Source: Rhizobiaceae bacterium (GTDB lineage: Bacteria > Pseudomonadota > Alphaproteobacteria > Rhizobiales > Rhizobiaceae). Taken from it: a stretch of DNA of 50,019 bases. Shown here piece by piece: positions 25,224-33,517 of this stretch (the first letter of the stretch is position 1; each line of letters starts with the position of its first letter). Under the pieces are notes generated by a model. It saw only the letters and a list, made by a program, of their open reading frames with translations, was not told where the DNA came from and did no database searches. Made by a program: the position numbers and the translations under genes. Where the stretch lies: positions 1 through 50,019 of the forward strand of contig JAMLJA010000026.1 in assembly GCA_023953905.1 (NCBI GenBank), in the 5' to 3' direction.

Positions 25224-26126
25224 GCGCAGACCCTGCATCGGGCCCATTTCGACCCGACCGCGATCGAGACGGCGAGCCTCTTGAGCATCAAGACCGGCGG
25301 CTGCCCCGAGGATTGCGGCTATTGCTCGCAATCGGCCCACCACCGGACCGGCGTCAAGGCGACGAAGTTGATGGCGACCGACGATGTTCTGGCAGCCGCA
25401 CGGCGCGCGAGGGACGCGGGCGCGCAGCGCTTCTGCATGGGGGCTGCCTGGCGCAGCCCCAAGGACCGCGACATGGACAAGCTCTGCGCCATGGTGCAGG
25501 GCGTCTCGGAACTCGGGCTCGAAACCTGCATGACGCTCGGCATGCTGAAACCGGATCAGGTGGCGCGGCTGAAGGCGGCCGGGCTCGATTTCTACAACCA
25601 CAATATCGATACCTCGCCGGACTATTATCGCGAGATCGCCACCACGCGGACGATGGCGGACCGGCTGGAGACGGTCGAGCATGTGCGCAAGGGCGGCATC
25701 AGGGTCTGTTGCGGCGGGATCGTCGGCATGGGCGAGACGGAAGAGGATCGCATCGCCATGCTGGTGACGCTCGCGACCTTGCCCGCCCATCCCGACAGCG
25801 TGCCGGTCAACCTGTGGAACCCGGTCGAGGGCGTGCCGGTGCAGGAAACCGCAAGACCGGTCGATCCGTTCGCGCTCGTCCGTCTCGTGGCGCTCGCCCG
25901 CATCCTGATGCCGGCCTCCGTGGTGCGGCTCTCCGCGGGCCGCACGGGGATGAGCGACGAGTTGCAGGCGCTCTGCTTCCTTGCCGGTGCGAATTCGATC
26001 TTCATCGGCGATCAATTGCTGACGACCGGCAACCCCGCGGCCTGGAAGGACCGCGACCTGTTGCAACGGCTCGGGATGCATGTGGCGCCCGCCAGGCCGC
26101 AAGGATCCGCCATTGCGGCCGAGTAG
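25224..26126 (+). pseudogene. bioB: Biotin synthase, 5'-truncated
   Basis: BioB is the radical-SAM enzyme that inserts sulfur into dethiobiotin. The frame begins without a start at AQTLHRAHFDP, a segment normally ~35-50 residues into the protein, and then matches the family to its end: radical SAM cysteines in GGCPEDCGYCSQS, YNHNIDTSPDYYREI, CGGIVGMGE, VNLWNPVEG and the second-cluster region. About 300 residues remain. A downstream TTG (25281) could start translation but would give a product lacking the first barrel elements. The upstream neighbour is the truncated integrase, so both genes are cut at the same point. GC content (~67%) is well above the flanking sequence. Confidence 0.85.
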
Positions 26127-26127
26127 C

Positions 26128-27543
26128 TCAATCGGGCAGGCTTCGGGCGAGGATATCCACCGCCCGGGCAATCTGCCCCTCGTCCAGCGCCGCATAGCCG
26201 AGACGAAGGGCTTGCGGCGCTGGACGATCAAGGGCGAAGCGGGTTCCGGGCAGCAGCGCAAGCCCGGCCGCGCCGGCCCGCTCCGCCCAGGTGTCGGCGG
26301 AGACATTCTCGCAGTGCAGCCACAGCGCCAGCCCGCCCGCAGGCCGATCGAAGAAGATCCGCCCGCCCAGATGGGCCGACAGTGCCGACGCCAGGACATC
26401 GCGCCGGGCCCGATAGATGCGACGGGCCTTCCGCGCATGGCGGCCGAGATCGCCGTCGCGGATCAGGTCCGCCAGCGCGGCCTCGAGCGGCGCGTCGCCC
26501 TGCCGGTCGATGGCCGCACGGGCGGCCGCCATGCGGCTGAGCAGCGGCTCCGGGGCCATGGCATAGCCGAGGCGGATACCGGGCGAAAGCAGTTTGGAGA
26601 GCGAGCCCACATAGATCAGCGGCAGGCCTGCCGGGGCCCGGGCCGCAAGCGGCAGGACCGGGCGCCCCTCGAAGCGGTACTCGTGATCGTAGTCATCCTC
26701 GATCAGCATGATGCCGTGACGCTCGACAGCGCCCAGAAGCTGCAGCCGCCGCGCCGCACCCATGGTGACCGTGGTCGGATACTGGTGATGGGGCGTGACA
26801 TAGACCGCCGCGATGCGCGGATCGCTTTCAATCGCCGCCTCAAGCGCCGCGACCGACAGCCCGCCCGCATCGACGGGAATGCCCCGGACGGCAGCGCCCG
26901 CGGCCCGGAAGGCCTCCCAGGCCAGCGGGTAGCCGGGTTCCTCCACGGCAATGACCTGACCGGGCTTCACCGCCGCCCTGGCCGCCAGGAACAGCGCCAT
27001 CTGGCTGCCGCGCGTGATCAGCAGCCGCGCCGGATCGGCGACCACGCCCCGGTCCGTGGCGAGATAGGACGACAGCGCATGACGCAGGACCGGCGTGCCC
27101 CGGGCATCGCCATAATCCGCCCCGCCGCGAAAGGCCGGCGACAATAATGCCCGGCGGAAGGCGCGCGCCAGCGCCTTGTCCGGCACCAGCCTGGGATCGG
27201 GAGCACCATCGCTGAAGGCGAGACGCGGGCGGACGGTTGCGGGCTCTCGGGGCACGGACACCGAAACCGGCTCCGCCATGCTTTCGGGCAGATCCTCGGC
27301 GACGAATGTGCCGCGCGCGGGTTCGGCATGGAGCCAGCCCTGGGTCATGAGCTCCTGATAGGCCGCGTCGACCGTGTTGCGGTGAACGCCGAGCTCGCGC
27401 GCCAGCGCCCGCGTCCCCGGCAGGCGAACGCCGGGCTTCAGGCGGCCACGCATGATGTCGCGGGTGATCACGTCGGCAATCGCCAGAAACAGCGGGCCGG
27501 AAGGCTCCTTCTCGATATCCAGCGCGAGCGGTTCCGATGCCAT
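26128..27543 (-). CDS. pdxR: MocR-type GntR/aminotransferase regulator, PdxR-like
   Basis: A 471-aa regulator: N-terminal GntR winged HTH (residues ~10-75: GRLKPGVRLPGTRALARELG, RNTVDAAYQELM) fused to a fold-type I aminotransferase-like domain with YVTPHHQYPTTVTM, MLIEDDYDHEYRF and the PLP-lysine motif YVGSLSKLLSPGIRLGY. PdxR-type MocR proteins sense PLP and control pyridoxal phosphate genes. Here the divergent operon contains a pyridoxal kinase gene, which supports the PdxR call. ATG 27543 (MASEPLAL) is the family-like start; the frame runs to 27633 but would overlap the neighbour's promoter. It is convergent with bioB (one base between the stop codons). Confidence 0.85.
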   Translation of the reverse strand: MASEPLALDIEKEPSGPLFLAIADVITRDIMRGRLKPGVRLPGTRALARELGVHRNTVDAAYQELMTQGWLHAEPARGTFVAEDLPESMAEPVSVSVPREPATVRPRLAFSDGAPDPRLVPDKALARAFRRALLSPAFRGGADYGDARGTPVLRHALSSYLATDRGVVADPARLLITRGSQMALFLAARAAVKPGQVIAVEEPGYPLAWEAFRAAGAAVRGIPVDAGGLSVAALEAAIESDPRIAAVYVTPHHQYPTTVTMGAARRLQLLGAVERHGIMLIEDDYDHEYRFEGRPVLPLAARAPAGLPLIYVGSLSKLLSPGIRLGYAMAPEPLLSRMAAARAAIDRQGDAPLEAALADLIRDGDLGRHARKARRIYRARRDVLASALSAHLGGRIFFDRPAGGLALWLHCENVSADTWAERAGAAGLALLPGTRFALDRPAPQALRLGYAALDEGQIARAVDILARSLPD

Positions 27544-27631
27544 GACAATCGGCCTACCCAAATTTACGAAACTGGCACTTTTGTTCAGGCCGGATATTCG
27601 CGAGACACATGGAAAAACGCAAGAGGTCCCC
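27544..27631. promoter_or_regulatory. Divergent promoter region, pdxR-like gene / amidotransferase operon
   Basis: Only 88 bases separate the two divergent starts, and it is markedly more AT-rich than its flanks (CCCAAATTTACG). It must hold both promoters and presumably the MocR binding site. I could not define an operator with confidence. Confidence 0.45.
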
Positions 27632-28330
27632 ATGTCGAAATCCGCCCTGATCCTGCGCCATCTCGCTTTCGAGGACCTTGGCAGCTTTGGCCCGGTGCTT
27701 GAGGAAGAAGGCTACCGGCTCAACCATGCCGAAGCTGGCATCGATGCCTTGCCGGATTCGCGCGACCCCGATCTCGTGGTGGTGCTTGGCGGCCCGATCG
27801 GGGTGAATGACACGCAAGCCTATCCCTGCATAAAGACAGAGCGCGACTGGCTGGCCCCGCGTCTGGCCGCCCGACGCCCGACGCTCGGGATCTGCCTTGG
27901 CGCGCAGCTCATGGCCGCGGCGTTCGGCGCGAAGGTCGCCCCGATGCCGCGCAAGGAAATCGGCTTTTCCGCCCTGACGCTGACGGAGACCGGCATCAAC
28001 AGCCCGCTTCGCCACCTGCGGGATGTGCCCGTTCTCCACTGGCACGGTGAAGCCTTCGATATCCCGGATGGAGCGGATACTCTCGCAGGAACGGCGGCCT
28101 CAGTAACGCAGGCCTTTGCCATGGGCGCAACTGTTCTGGGGCTGCAATTCCACCCCGAAGCAGGCGAAATGCCCGCCTTCGAACGCTGGCTCATCGGCCA
28201 CAGCGTGGAACTGGCTGAGGTCGGCATCGACCCGGCCAGCCTGCGCCGCGACGCCATCGCGCATGGTCCGGCACTGAGGCATGCCGGCCAATCCATGCTC
28301 CGGGCATGGCTGCAGGACTTGGCCGCATGA
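27632..28330 (+). CDS. Class I glutamine amidotransferase-domain protein
   Basis: A 232-aa protein of the GATase1 family of stand-alone 'GMP synthase-like' hydrolases. The catalytic triad is visible: Cys88 in LGICLGAQLMAAA, His174 and Glu176 in LQFHPEAGE. No synthetase domain is present, so ammonia would be passed to an unknown partner, or the enzyme acts as an amidase/gamma-glutamyl hydrolase. ATG 27632 is preceded by AAGAGG. It is the first gene of a tight operon with the MOSC and pdxY genes (ATGA overlaps), divergent from the PdxR-like regulator. Confidence 0.8.
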   Translation: MSKSALILRHLAFEDLGSFGPVLEEEGYRLNHAEAGIDALPDSRDPDLVVVLGGPIGVNDTQAYPCIKTERDWLAPRLAARRPTLGICLGAQLMAAAFGAKVAPMPRKEIGFSALTLTETGINSPLRHLRDVPVLHWHGEAFDIPDGADTLAGTAASVTQAFAMGATVLGLQFHPEAGEMPAFERWLIGHSVELAEVGIDPASLRRDAIAHGPALRHAGQSMLRAWLQDLAA

Positions 28331-29007
28331 CCGTGATCACCCTTCTGACAGGGCGCGCCAGACCGCTGCCGGGCAGCGACGCGCAAAGCGGCATCATGAA
28401 GGCGCCGGTGACGGGGCCGCTTCAGCTCGGCCCGGAAGGGTTCGAAGGCGATGAGCAGGCGGACCGGCGGGTGCATGGCGGCGTCGAAAAGGCCGTGCAT
28501 CATTACCCGCTGGATCATTATCCGCTCTGGCGTGAAGAACTCGGCGATCTGCCGGCACTTGCCGCTCCCGGCGGATTTGGCGAGAACATCGCGGCATCCG
28601 GCCTGACAGAGACCACGGTCGCCGTCGGCGATATCTTCAACCTCGGCACGGCGCTGGTGCAGGTCTCCCAGGGGCGGCAACCCTGCTGGAAGCTCAACCA
28701 CCGCTTCGGCGTGCCGGACATGGCCCGCCGCGTCCAGCAGACCGGCCGCACCGGCTGGTATTACCGGGTGCTGGAACCCGGCGCCGTGGGCCCGGGCGAC
28801 GGGCTCGAGCGTGTCGACCGCGTGGTGCCGGACTGGACGCTTCGCCGGCTCTGGCATGCGCTTTATGTCGACCGGCTGAACCTGGACGAACTGAAGGGCA
28901 TCGCAGCCCTCGACGTGCTGGCCGAAGGCTGGCGGAAATATGCGGTTCGGCGGCTCGAGAGCGGTCGGGTGGAGGATTGGCGCAACAGACTGGACGGCAG
29001 TCCATGA
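28327..29007 (+). CDS. MOSC-domain protein (YiiM-like)
   Basis: A 226-aa protein with a MOSC domain, related to E. coli YiiM, which acts with molybdenum cofactor in reduction of N-hydroxylated compounds. The motif VQVSQGRQPCWKLNHRFG contains the conserved cysteine that binds the cofactor; GDEQADRRVHGG and PGGFGENI are typical. A 3-alpha segment follows. The ATG overlaps the amidotransferase stop (ATGA), so translation is coupled, and the same overlap links it to pdxY downstream. Confidence 0.85.
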   Translation: MTVITLLTGRARPLPGSDAQSGIMKAPVTGPLQLGPEGFEGDEQADRRVHGGVEKAVHHYPLDHYPLWREELGDLPALAAPGGFGENIAASGLTETTVAVGDIFNLGTALVQVSQGRQPCWKLNHRFGVPDMARRVQQTGRTGWYYRVLEPGAVGPGDGLERVDRVVPDWTLRRLWHALYVDRLNLDELKGIAALDVLAEGWRKYAVRRLESGRVEDWRNRLDGSP

Positions 29008-29852
29008 CCTCTCCTCCCTTCGTGATATCGATCCAAAGTCAGGTCGTGTTCGGCCATGTCGGCAATTCCGCGGCCGTGTTTCCGATGCTCGCGGCTGGGC
29101 TGGAGGTGGCGGCGATCCCGACAGTCATCTTCTCCAACACGCCCGACTATCCGACGTTGCGTGGCCGGGCGCTGCCGCCGGAATTCTTCTCGGACCTGTT
29201 GCAGGGCGCACGCGAGCGCGGCCTGCCGCAACGCGCGGATTTCATCCTGACAGGCTATATCGGCTCGCTCGATGTGGCGCTGATGGTCGCGGATTTCGTG
29301 GCCGAGGCCAAGGCCGTCAATCCGCGCCTCACTTACGTCTGCGACCCCGTGATGGGCGATACCGGCCCCGGCCTCTATGTGCCGGAGGCGATCGCCGACG
29401 TCATGCGCGACCGTCTGCTGCCGATGGCCGATATCGCGACGCCGAACCCGTTTGAACTGAGCTGGCTGACCGGGCAGCCGATCGCGTCCATGGCGGACCT
29501 CAAAGCCGCGCGAGCCTTTCTCCGCATCGCGTCCGAAGCCCATCTGATCGCCACGGGGTGCGCGCTCGAAGATACGCCCGCCGGCCACATTGAAAGCGTC
29601 ATTCTCGGAGCCGCCGGCGCAAGCCGTCATCCGGTGGAGCACCTGCCGGTCACGCTTCCAGGAACCGGCGATCTGTTCGCCGGTCTGATCGTCGCGGGGC
29701 TCGCGCGCGGATTGCCCCTGACGCAAAGCGTCGAGTCAGCCCAGCGCCTCACATCGCGCGCGCTGGACCACGCCCGTGCCCTCGGCGCCGGCGAAGTGGT
29801 GTTGAGCGAACCGGAGTTCCGCCGCGAACTCCTGACGCTTGCGGTACCGTAA
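29004..29852 (+). CDS. pdxY: Pyridoxal kinase PdxY
   Basis: A 282-aa PfkB/ribokinase-fold kinase that phosphorylates pyridoxal to PLP in the salvage pathway. It begins with SIQSQVVFGHVGNSAAVFPM, typical of PdxY, and has FILTGYIGS, CDPVMGDTGPGLYV, TPNPFELSWLTG and the catalytic GTGDLFAGLIVAGL with the base Asp. The ATG overlaps the MOSC stop. Operon position opposite a PdxR-like regulator supports regulation by PLP level. Confidence 0.92.
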   Translation: MTSPPFVISIQSQVVFGHVGNSAAVFPMLAAGLEVAAIPTVIFSNTPDYPTLRGRALPPEFFSDLLQGARERGLPQRADFILTGYIGSLDVALMVADFVAEAKAVNPRLTYVCDPVMGDTGPGLYVPEAIADVMRDRLLPMADIATPNPFELSWLTGQPIASMADLKAARAFLRIASEAHLIATGCALEDTPAGHIESVILGAAGASRHPVEHLPVTLPGTGDLFAGLIVAGLARGLPLTQSVESAQRLTSRALDHARALGAGEVVLSEPEFRRELLTLAVP

Positions 29853-29873
29853 AACGGAACTTTTCCATTCGCA

Positions 29874-30818
29874 TCACGGGCATGCCGAAGGCCGGCCGGT
29901 GCGCGTCAGAAGCCAGTGCCTGGACAGTTCCAGTATGTCCGCCAGCCGGCTTGTCCCCGTTCCGTCGACCATGCCATGGTCGAGCCCCGCCTCTTCCCAA
30001 TAGGTGAGGTTGCACTTGCCGCTCTGCTCAAGGAGCGCGACGGTCAGGCGCGCGGAGGCGACCGGCACGGACCGGTCGGCGCCCCCTTGAATGAGAAGCA
30101 TGGGGGCATCGCTTTCCATCATGAAGTCTGCGGCGCGGCGATCGATACTGTCGGCCCAATAGACAAAGCTCGATCCGCCCCAGATCTCTGCGCTTTTAGG
30201 GTTTTCGCGGATATTCTGAAACGCCAGATCGATATCAGGCAGTTGCTCCGCCGGTACGCCCGAGCGTTTCATGTCGTCGAGCATGACCTCCCGGACATCT
30301 TCTCCAAAGGTGCGCCCGCCACCGAGCGACATCAGGATCGCAGCATCGACAGGATGGGCGGCGATAAAGCGTGCCGCCACCTCTGCCCCTTCAGAACCGC
30401 CAAATACGAACAGCCGGCCATCCCACCACGCAATGTCGTCGAGTTCTTCCACGACAAGCAGATAGTCTTCGGCGCGTTGGCTATTGGTGCTGTGGCGATA
30501 GAAGGCTTCAGAGCAGGCCTTCGGGTCGCCGGCGGGCGATACCCCATATTTCTCGAGGTTCACGGCGGCGAAGCCATCGAAAACCGCGCGGGCCAGCGCG
30601 ATTCCGGCGCTGGCGCTGACCGGCGCGCAACCCGATCCCTGCATGAAGATCATGATTGGAACTTCTGCGTCACCCGACGGACGCTCGATCGACCAGTCTA
30701 GAACGCTTCCATCCGACCTAGTAAGCTGACGATCCTGGGCCACCGCCAATGCAGCGAAAACACACAATGCGGCAACCAAGGGAGCCGTAAATCTCCAAGC
30801 CTGTTGAACCAATCTCAT
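29874..30818 (-). CDS. Exported alpha/beta-hydrolase-fold protein
   Basis: A 314-aa protein with a signal peptide (MRLVQQAWRFTAPLVAALCV, cleavage near AVAQD). The alpha/beta-hydrolase fold is supported by the nucleophile elbow FVFGGSEGAEVAARF (Ser), a later Asp in LLIQGGADRSVP and His in AGLDHGMVDG. It resembles secreted or periplasmic dienelactone-hydrolase/peptidase S9-like enzymes; the substrate is unknown. ATG 30816-30818 is chosen because GAAAGG lies 8 bases upstream and it begins the signal peptide. The frame is nevertheless open for another 133 codons (see the next entry). The GC content is lower than in the pdxY block. Confidence 0.75.
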   Translation of the reverse strand: MRLVQQAWRFTAPLVAALCVFAALAVAQDRQLTRSDGSVLDWSIERPSGDAEVPIMIFMQGSGCAPVSASAGIALARAVFDGFAAVNLEKYGVSPAGDPKACSEAFYRHSTNSQRAEDYLLVVEELDDIAWWDGRLFVFGGSEGAEVAARFIAAHPVDAAILMSLGGGRTFGEDVREVMLDDMKRSGVPAEQLPDIDLAFQNIRENPKSAEIWGGSSFVYWADSIDRRAADFMMESDAPMLLIQGGADRSVPVASARLTVALLEQSGKCNLTYWEEAGLDHGMVDGTGTSRLADILELSRHWLLTRTGRPSACP

Positions 30819-31217
30819 TGCGTGCCTTTCACATGGGGTCCGTTGAAGAAACGTCGCAATCGACGAGACAAGCCAAAGCCGCTCTTTGAGCAGCATCTTG
30901 CGCATACGGCCTAATAAATCGGGTCGACTACCAGTCTCCAGCAATTGGTGGCCGGCCGAGCGGAATGGCTCGGCGTCCGAGGAAAGAAAACTCAGGCGAC
31001 CGAATCGCAACAGGCACCGTGTGCAGGCGTCGAGTTCTTGATCAGTCGGGCTGCCGCAAAATGGATTGATGAGCTCCTCGTCGACGAATGTCTCCCATCG
31101 CCAACCAAGAGCGCCGGCCGCCTCCGGCCAATCCCGTCGGGAAGCGGCAAGGAGTGGATCCTCTTCCAAAAGGCGTAGCGCCGTAACCCTTACGGAGCCG
31201 TCGGATATCTCGTTCAT
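30819..31217 (-). CDS. Possible hypothetical coding segment in frame with the hydrolase
   Basis: From ATG 31215-31217 (preceded by AAGGGA) the same frame as the hydrolase is open without a stop for 133 codons. The translation (MNEISDGSVRVTALRLLEED ... LDACTRCLLRFGR) has a balanced composition and G/C-biased third positions, so it looks coding, but I recognise no family. It could be the remains of a small gene that lost its stop and now runs into the hydrolase, or a spurious extension. Confidence 0.3.
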
Positions 31218-31355
31218 GTCCCTTGCGTACTACGCACTGCTCGCCGGTCCAAGAAATGGCGAAATGAGAAATACTGCGGATCGGCTGAGATGACTTCAGT
31301 TTAGCGCTTCCCGAAGACGCTTATGATTTCGAGCAGGAAATTGGGAACCCGCACG

Positions 31356-31562
31356 ATGAGAGCTTATCGTCTGCTGACCGGCGTCGATGACGCTGCCTTC
31401 TGCCACCGCATTACTGAGGCCCTCAACCTGGGCTGGAGCCTGCACGGGAGCCCGGTCCTGACCTACGACGGCGTGCGTCGGGCCGTGATTTGCGGGCAGG
31501 CGATCACGAAGGATGTTCCTGACCGCAGTTACGAGCCTTCGATAGATCTTTCCCGACAATAG
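31356..31562 (+). CDS. DUF1737 small protein
   Basis: A 68-aa protein matching the DUF1737 pattern: MRAYRLLTGVDDAAFCHRIT, ALNLGWSLHGSP, VICGQAITK and a charged tail. Function unknown. The ATG at 31356 begins the domain; the frame is open to 31323. It is 12 bases upstream of the next gene and probably cotranscribed with it. Confidence 0.75.
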   Translation: MRAYRLLTGVDDAAFCHRITEALNLGWSLHGSPVLTYDGVRRAVICGQAITKDVPDRSYEPSIDLSRQ

Positions 31563-31574
31563 AAGGGCGACGGA

Positions 31575-32114
31575 ATGACCTCATTCATCACATTGCCAGG
31601 TATCGGCGGTTCCGGTGAAACCCACTGGCAAACGCATTGGGAGGCGTCAGATCCTAGCTTTACCCGGTTCCATCCTTCCGACTGGGAGAAGCCCCATCTT
31701 GCAGACTGGCAAGAGGCGCTGGAACGGCGAATCGACAATTCACCATCGCCGCCTGTTCTCGTGGCGCATAGTCTGGCCGGCCTGCTCGTCGCGCACGCGG
31801 CAGAGATGATCGCGGGGCGGGTTATGGGGGCTTTTCTGGTCGCAGTCCCTGATCCTGCTTCCGCTGCATTCCCGGCAGCAGCGGCCAGCTTCGCAAATCC
31901 GCCACGTCATCGTCTGCCGTTCCCGGCCCTCATCGTCGCAAGCGCCAACGATCCCTATGCCGCCCCTGGCTTTGTAAAAGAACGCGCCGAGGAATGGGGT
32001 GCCGGTTGCATCGAGATTGGCCCGTGCGGCCATATCAATGGCGCAAGCGGCCTCGGTATCTGGGACCAGGGGCGGATGCTCTTCGGTGCATTCTGCGCTG
32101 GCCTGAGGTCCTGA
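31575..32114 (+). CDS. RBBP9/YdeN-family serine hydrolase
   Basis: A 179-aa small alpha/beta hydrolase. Family features: LPGIGGSGETHWQTHWE at the N-terminus, nucleophile LVAHSLAGLLVAHA (Ser), Asp in VASANDPYAAP and His in GPCGHINGASGLG. The reaction is unknown. It ends one base before the LysE gene and is probably in an operon with DUF1737, LysE, TSUP and EamA genes (gaps 12, 1, 6 and 1 bases). Confidence 0.88.
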   Translation: MTSFITLPGIGGSGETHWQTHWEASDPSFTRFHPSDWEKPHLADWQEALERRIDNSPSPPVLVAHSLAGLLVAHAAEMIAGRVMGAFLVAVPDPASAAFPAAAASFANPPRHRLPFPALIVASANDPYAAPGFVKERAEEWGAGCIEIGPCGHINGASGLGIWDQGRMLFGAFCAGLRS

Positions 32115-32115
32115 C

Positions 32116-32766
32116 ATGGATGCCTTTTCCGCCGTTGCCGCGTTTTCGATCGCCGCCGCTCTTTTGACAATTACGCCTGGGCTGGACACGGCCATGGTCT
32201 TGCGCACTGCCACTGTTGAGGGCGGCAAGCAGGCCATGCAGGCTGGCGCCGGGGTCGTAACCGGTGTTCTGGCGTGGGGACTGTTGGCTTCGGCGGGTCT
32301 CGGAGCCGTTCTCACCGTATCGGAAGTCGGCTACCGGCTTCTTCAATATCTCGGCGCTGGCTACATCATCTGGCTGGGCGCGCGGATGATCCGGAGCGCA
32401 ATCCGCAGAAGCGTCGAGGAGGGAGGGGCGCTTTACAGCGTGCCGGCAGGCCAATCGGCCCATAAAAGTGCCAACTGGTTCTGGCGCGGTCTGATGACCA
32501 ATCTTCTCAATCCGAAAGTCGGCGTGTTTTACGTCAGCTTCCTGCCGCAGTTCATTCCGCAGGATGTCCCGGTTGTCATGTTCAGCATGGCCCTGGCGGC
32601 CATTCATGCGCTCATGGGGCTCATTTGGTTCGCGGCCATCACGGCGGCGACGCGGCCATTCACGCGCGTTTTCCATAGTTCGCTATTCAAGCGTGGCGTC
32701 GATGGAGTGACTGGCTCGGTCCTGATCGCCTTCGGTGTCCGGCTGGCTTTCGAAGAGCGGGGTTGA
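32116..32766 (+). CDS. LysE/RhtB-family amino-acid exporter (copy 1)
   Basis: A 216-aa inner-membrane exporter with about six hydrophobic segments. It begins AVAAFSIAAALLTITPGLDT (the family's ITPGP-like motif, here TPGLD), with GAGVVTGVLAWGLLASAGL, YLGAGYIIWLGARMI and MTNLLNPKVGVFYVSFLPQF. The likely substrate is an amino acid or analogue. It is the third gene of a five-gene same-strand cluster. Confidence 0.9.
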   Translation: MDAFSAVAAFSIAAALLTITPGLDTAMVLRTATVEGGKQAMQAGAGVVTGVLAWGLLASAGLGAVLTVSEVGYRLLQYLGAGYIIWLGARMIRSAIRRSVEEGGALYSVPAGQSAHKSANWFWRGLMTNLLNPKVGVFYVSFLPQFIPQDVPVVMFSMALAAIHALMGLIWFAAITAATRPFTRVFHSSLFKRGVDGVTGSVLIAFGVRLAFEERG

Positions 32767-32772
32767 TCAGGT

Positions 32773-33516
32773 ATGGATATGAATACCACGGCCCTTTTGG
32801 TCGCCGCCGGTCTTGTTGGCGGAGCCTGCAATGCAGTCGCCGGGGGCGGCACTTTCTTTACTTTTCCGGCGCTCCTTGCGGCTGGCGTTCCTCCGGTTGT
32901 CGCCAATGCCACAAGTGCGATTTCGATCTGGCCTGGACATGCGACCAGCCTGTTCGGTTATCGGGAGGAATTGCGCCGGAATGCAGGGCGACTGAAATCC
33001 AGTGCGCCTGCTTTCGTTCTCGGTTCCCTTATCGGCGCGGTACTTCTTTCGATCACTGGGAATGCAATATTCCGCCAGCTTATACCATGGCTTTTGCTTG
33101 TCGCGACGATCCTGTTCGCACTCGGTCCCAGGCTACGCTCCTGGATAAGAAGGGACCGTCCCGGAATGCTGCCGAGGCCAGTCATCTTTGCGACGGATCT
33201 GCTCGTCGCAATCTATGGCGGATATTTCGGTGCGGGCCTCGGTATCCTGCTCATGGCCGTTCTGACGTTGATTGGGCTTAGCGATGTGAACGAGGCCAAC
33301 GCGGTAAAAAATGCACTGGCAACAATCGTCTCGAGTCTCGCGGTCGCAGTTTTCATTGCCACAGGGATCATAGCCTGGGGGCCCGCATTCGCGGTTCTGG
33401 TAGGCGCTATTGCGGGCGGCTATCTCGGTGCGCGCTTCGCTCGCTGGATCAATCCGACCATCCTGCGCGGCATCGTCATTGCCGTCGGGTTTGGCCTGAC
33501 CTGGCTCTATTTCTGA
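32773..33516 (+). CDS. TauE/SafE (TSUP) family membrane transporter
   Basis: A 247-aa sulfite/organosulfonate exporter-family protein with eight likely helices. Typical: GGACNAVAGGGTFFTFPALL near the N-terminus and AIYGGYFGAGLGILLMAVL in the second half, the two inverted repeat signatures. Substrate unknown. It is flanked by genes with spacing of 6 and 1 bases. Confidence 0.9.
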   Translation: MDMNTTALLVAAGLVGGACNAVAGGGTFFTFPALLAAGVPPVVANATSAISIWPGHATSLFGYREELRRNAGRLKSSAPAFVLGSLIGAVLLSITGNAIFRQLIPWLLLVATILFALGPRLRSWIRRDRPGMLPRPVIFATDLLVAIYGGYFGAGLGILLMAVLTLIGLSDVNEANAVKNALATIVSSLAVAVFIATGIIAWGPAFAVLVGAIAGGYLGARFARWINPTILRGIVIAVGFGLTWLYF

Positions 33517-33517
33517 G

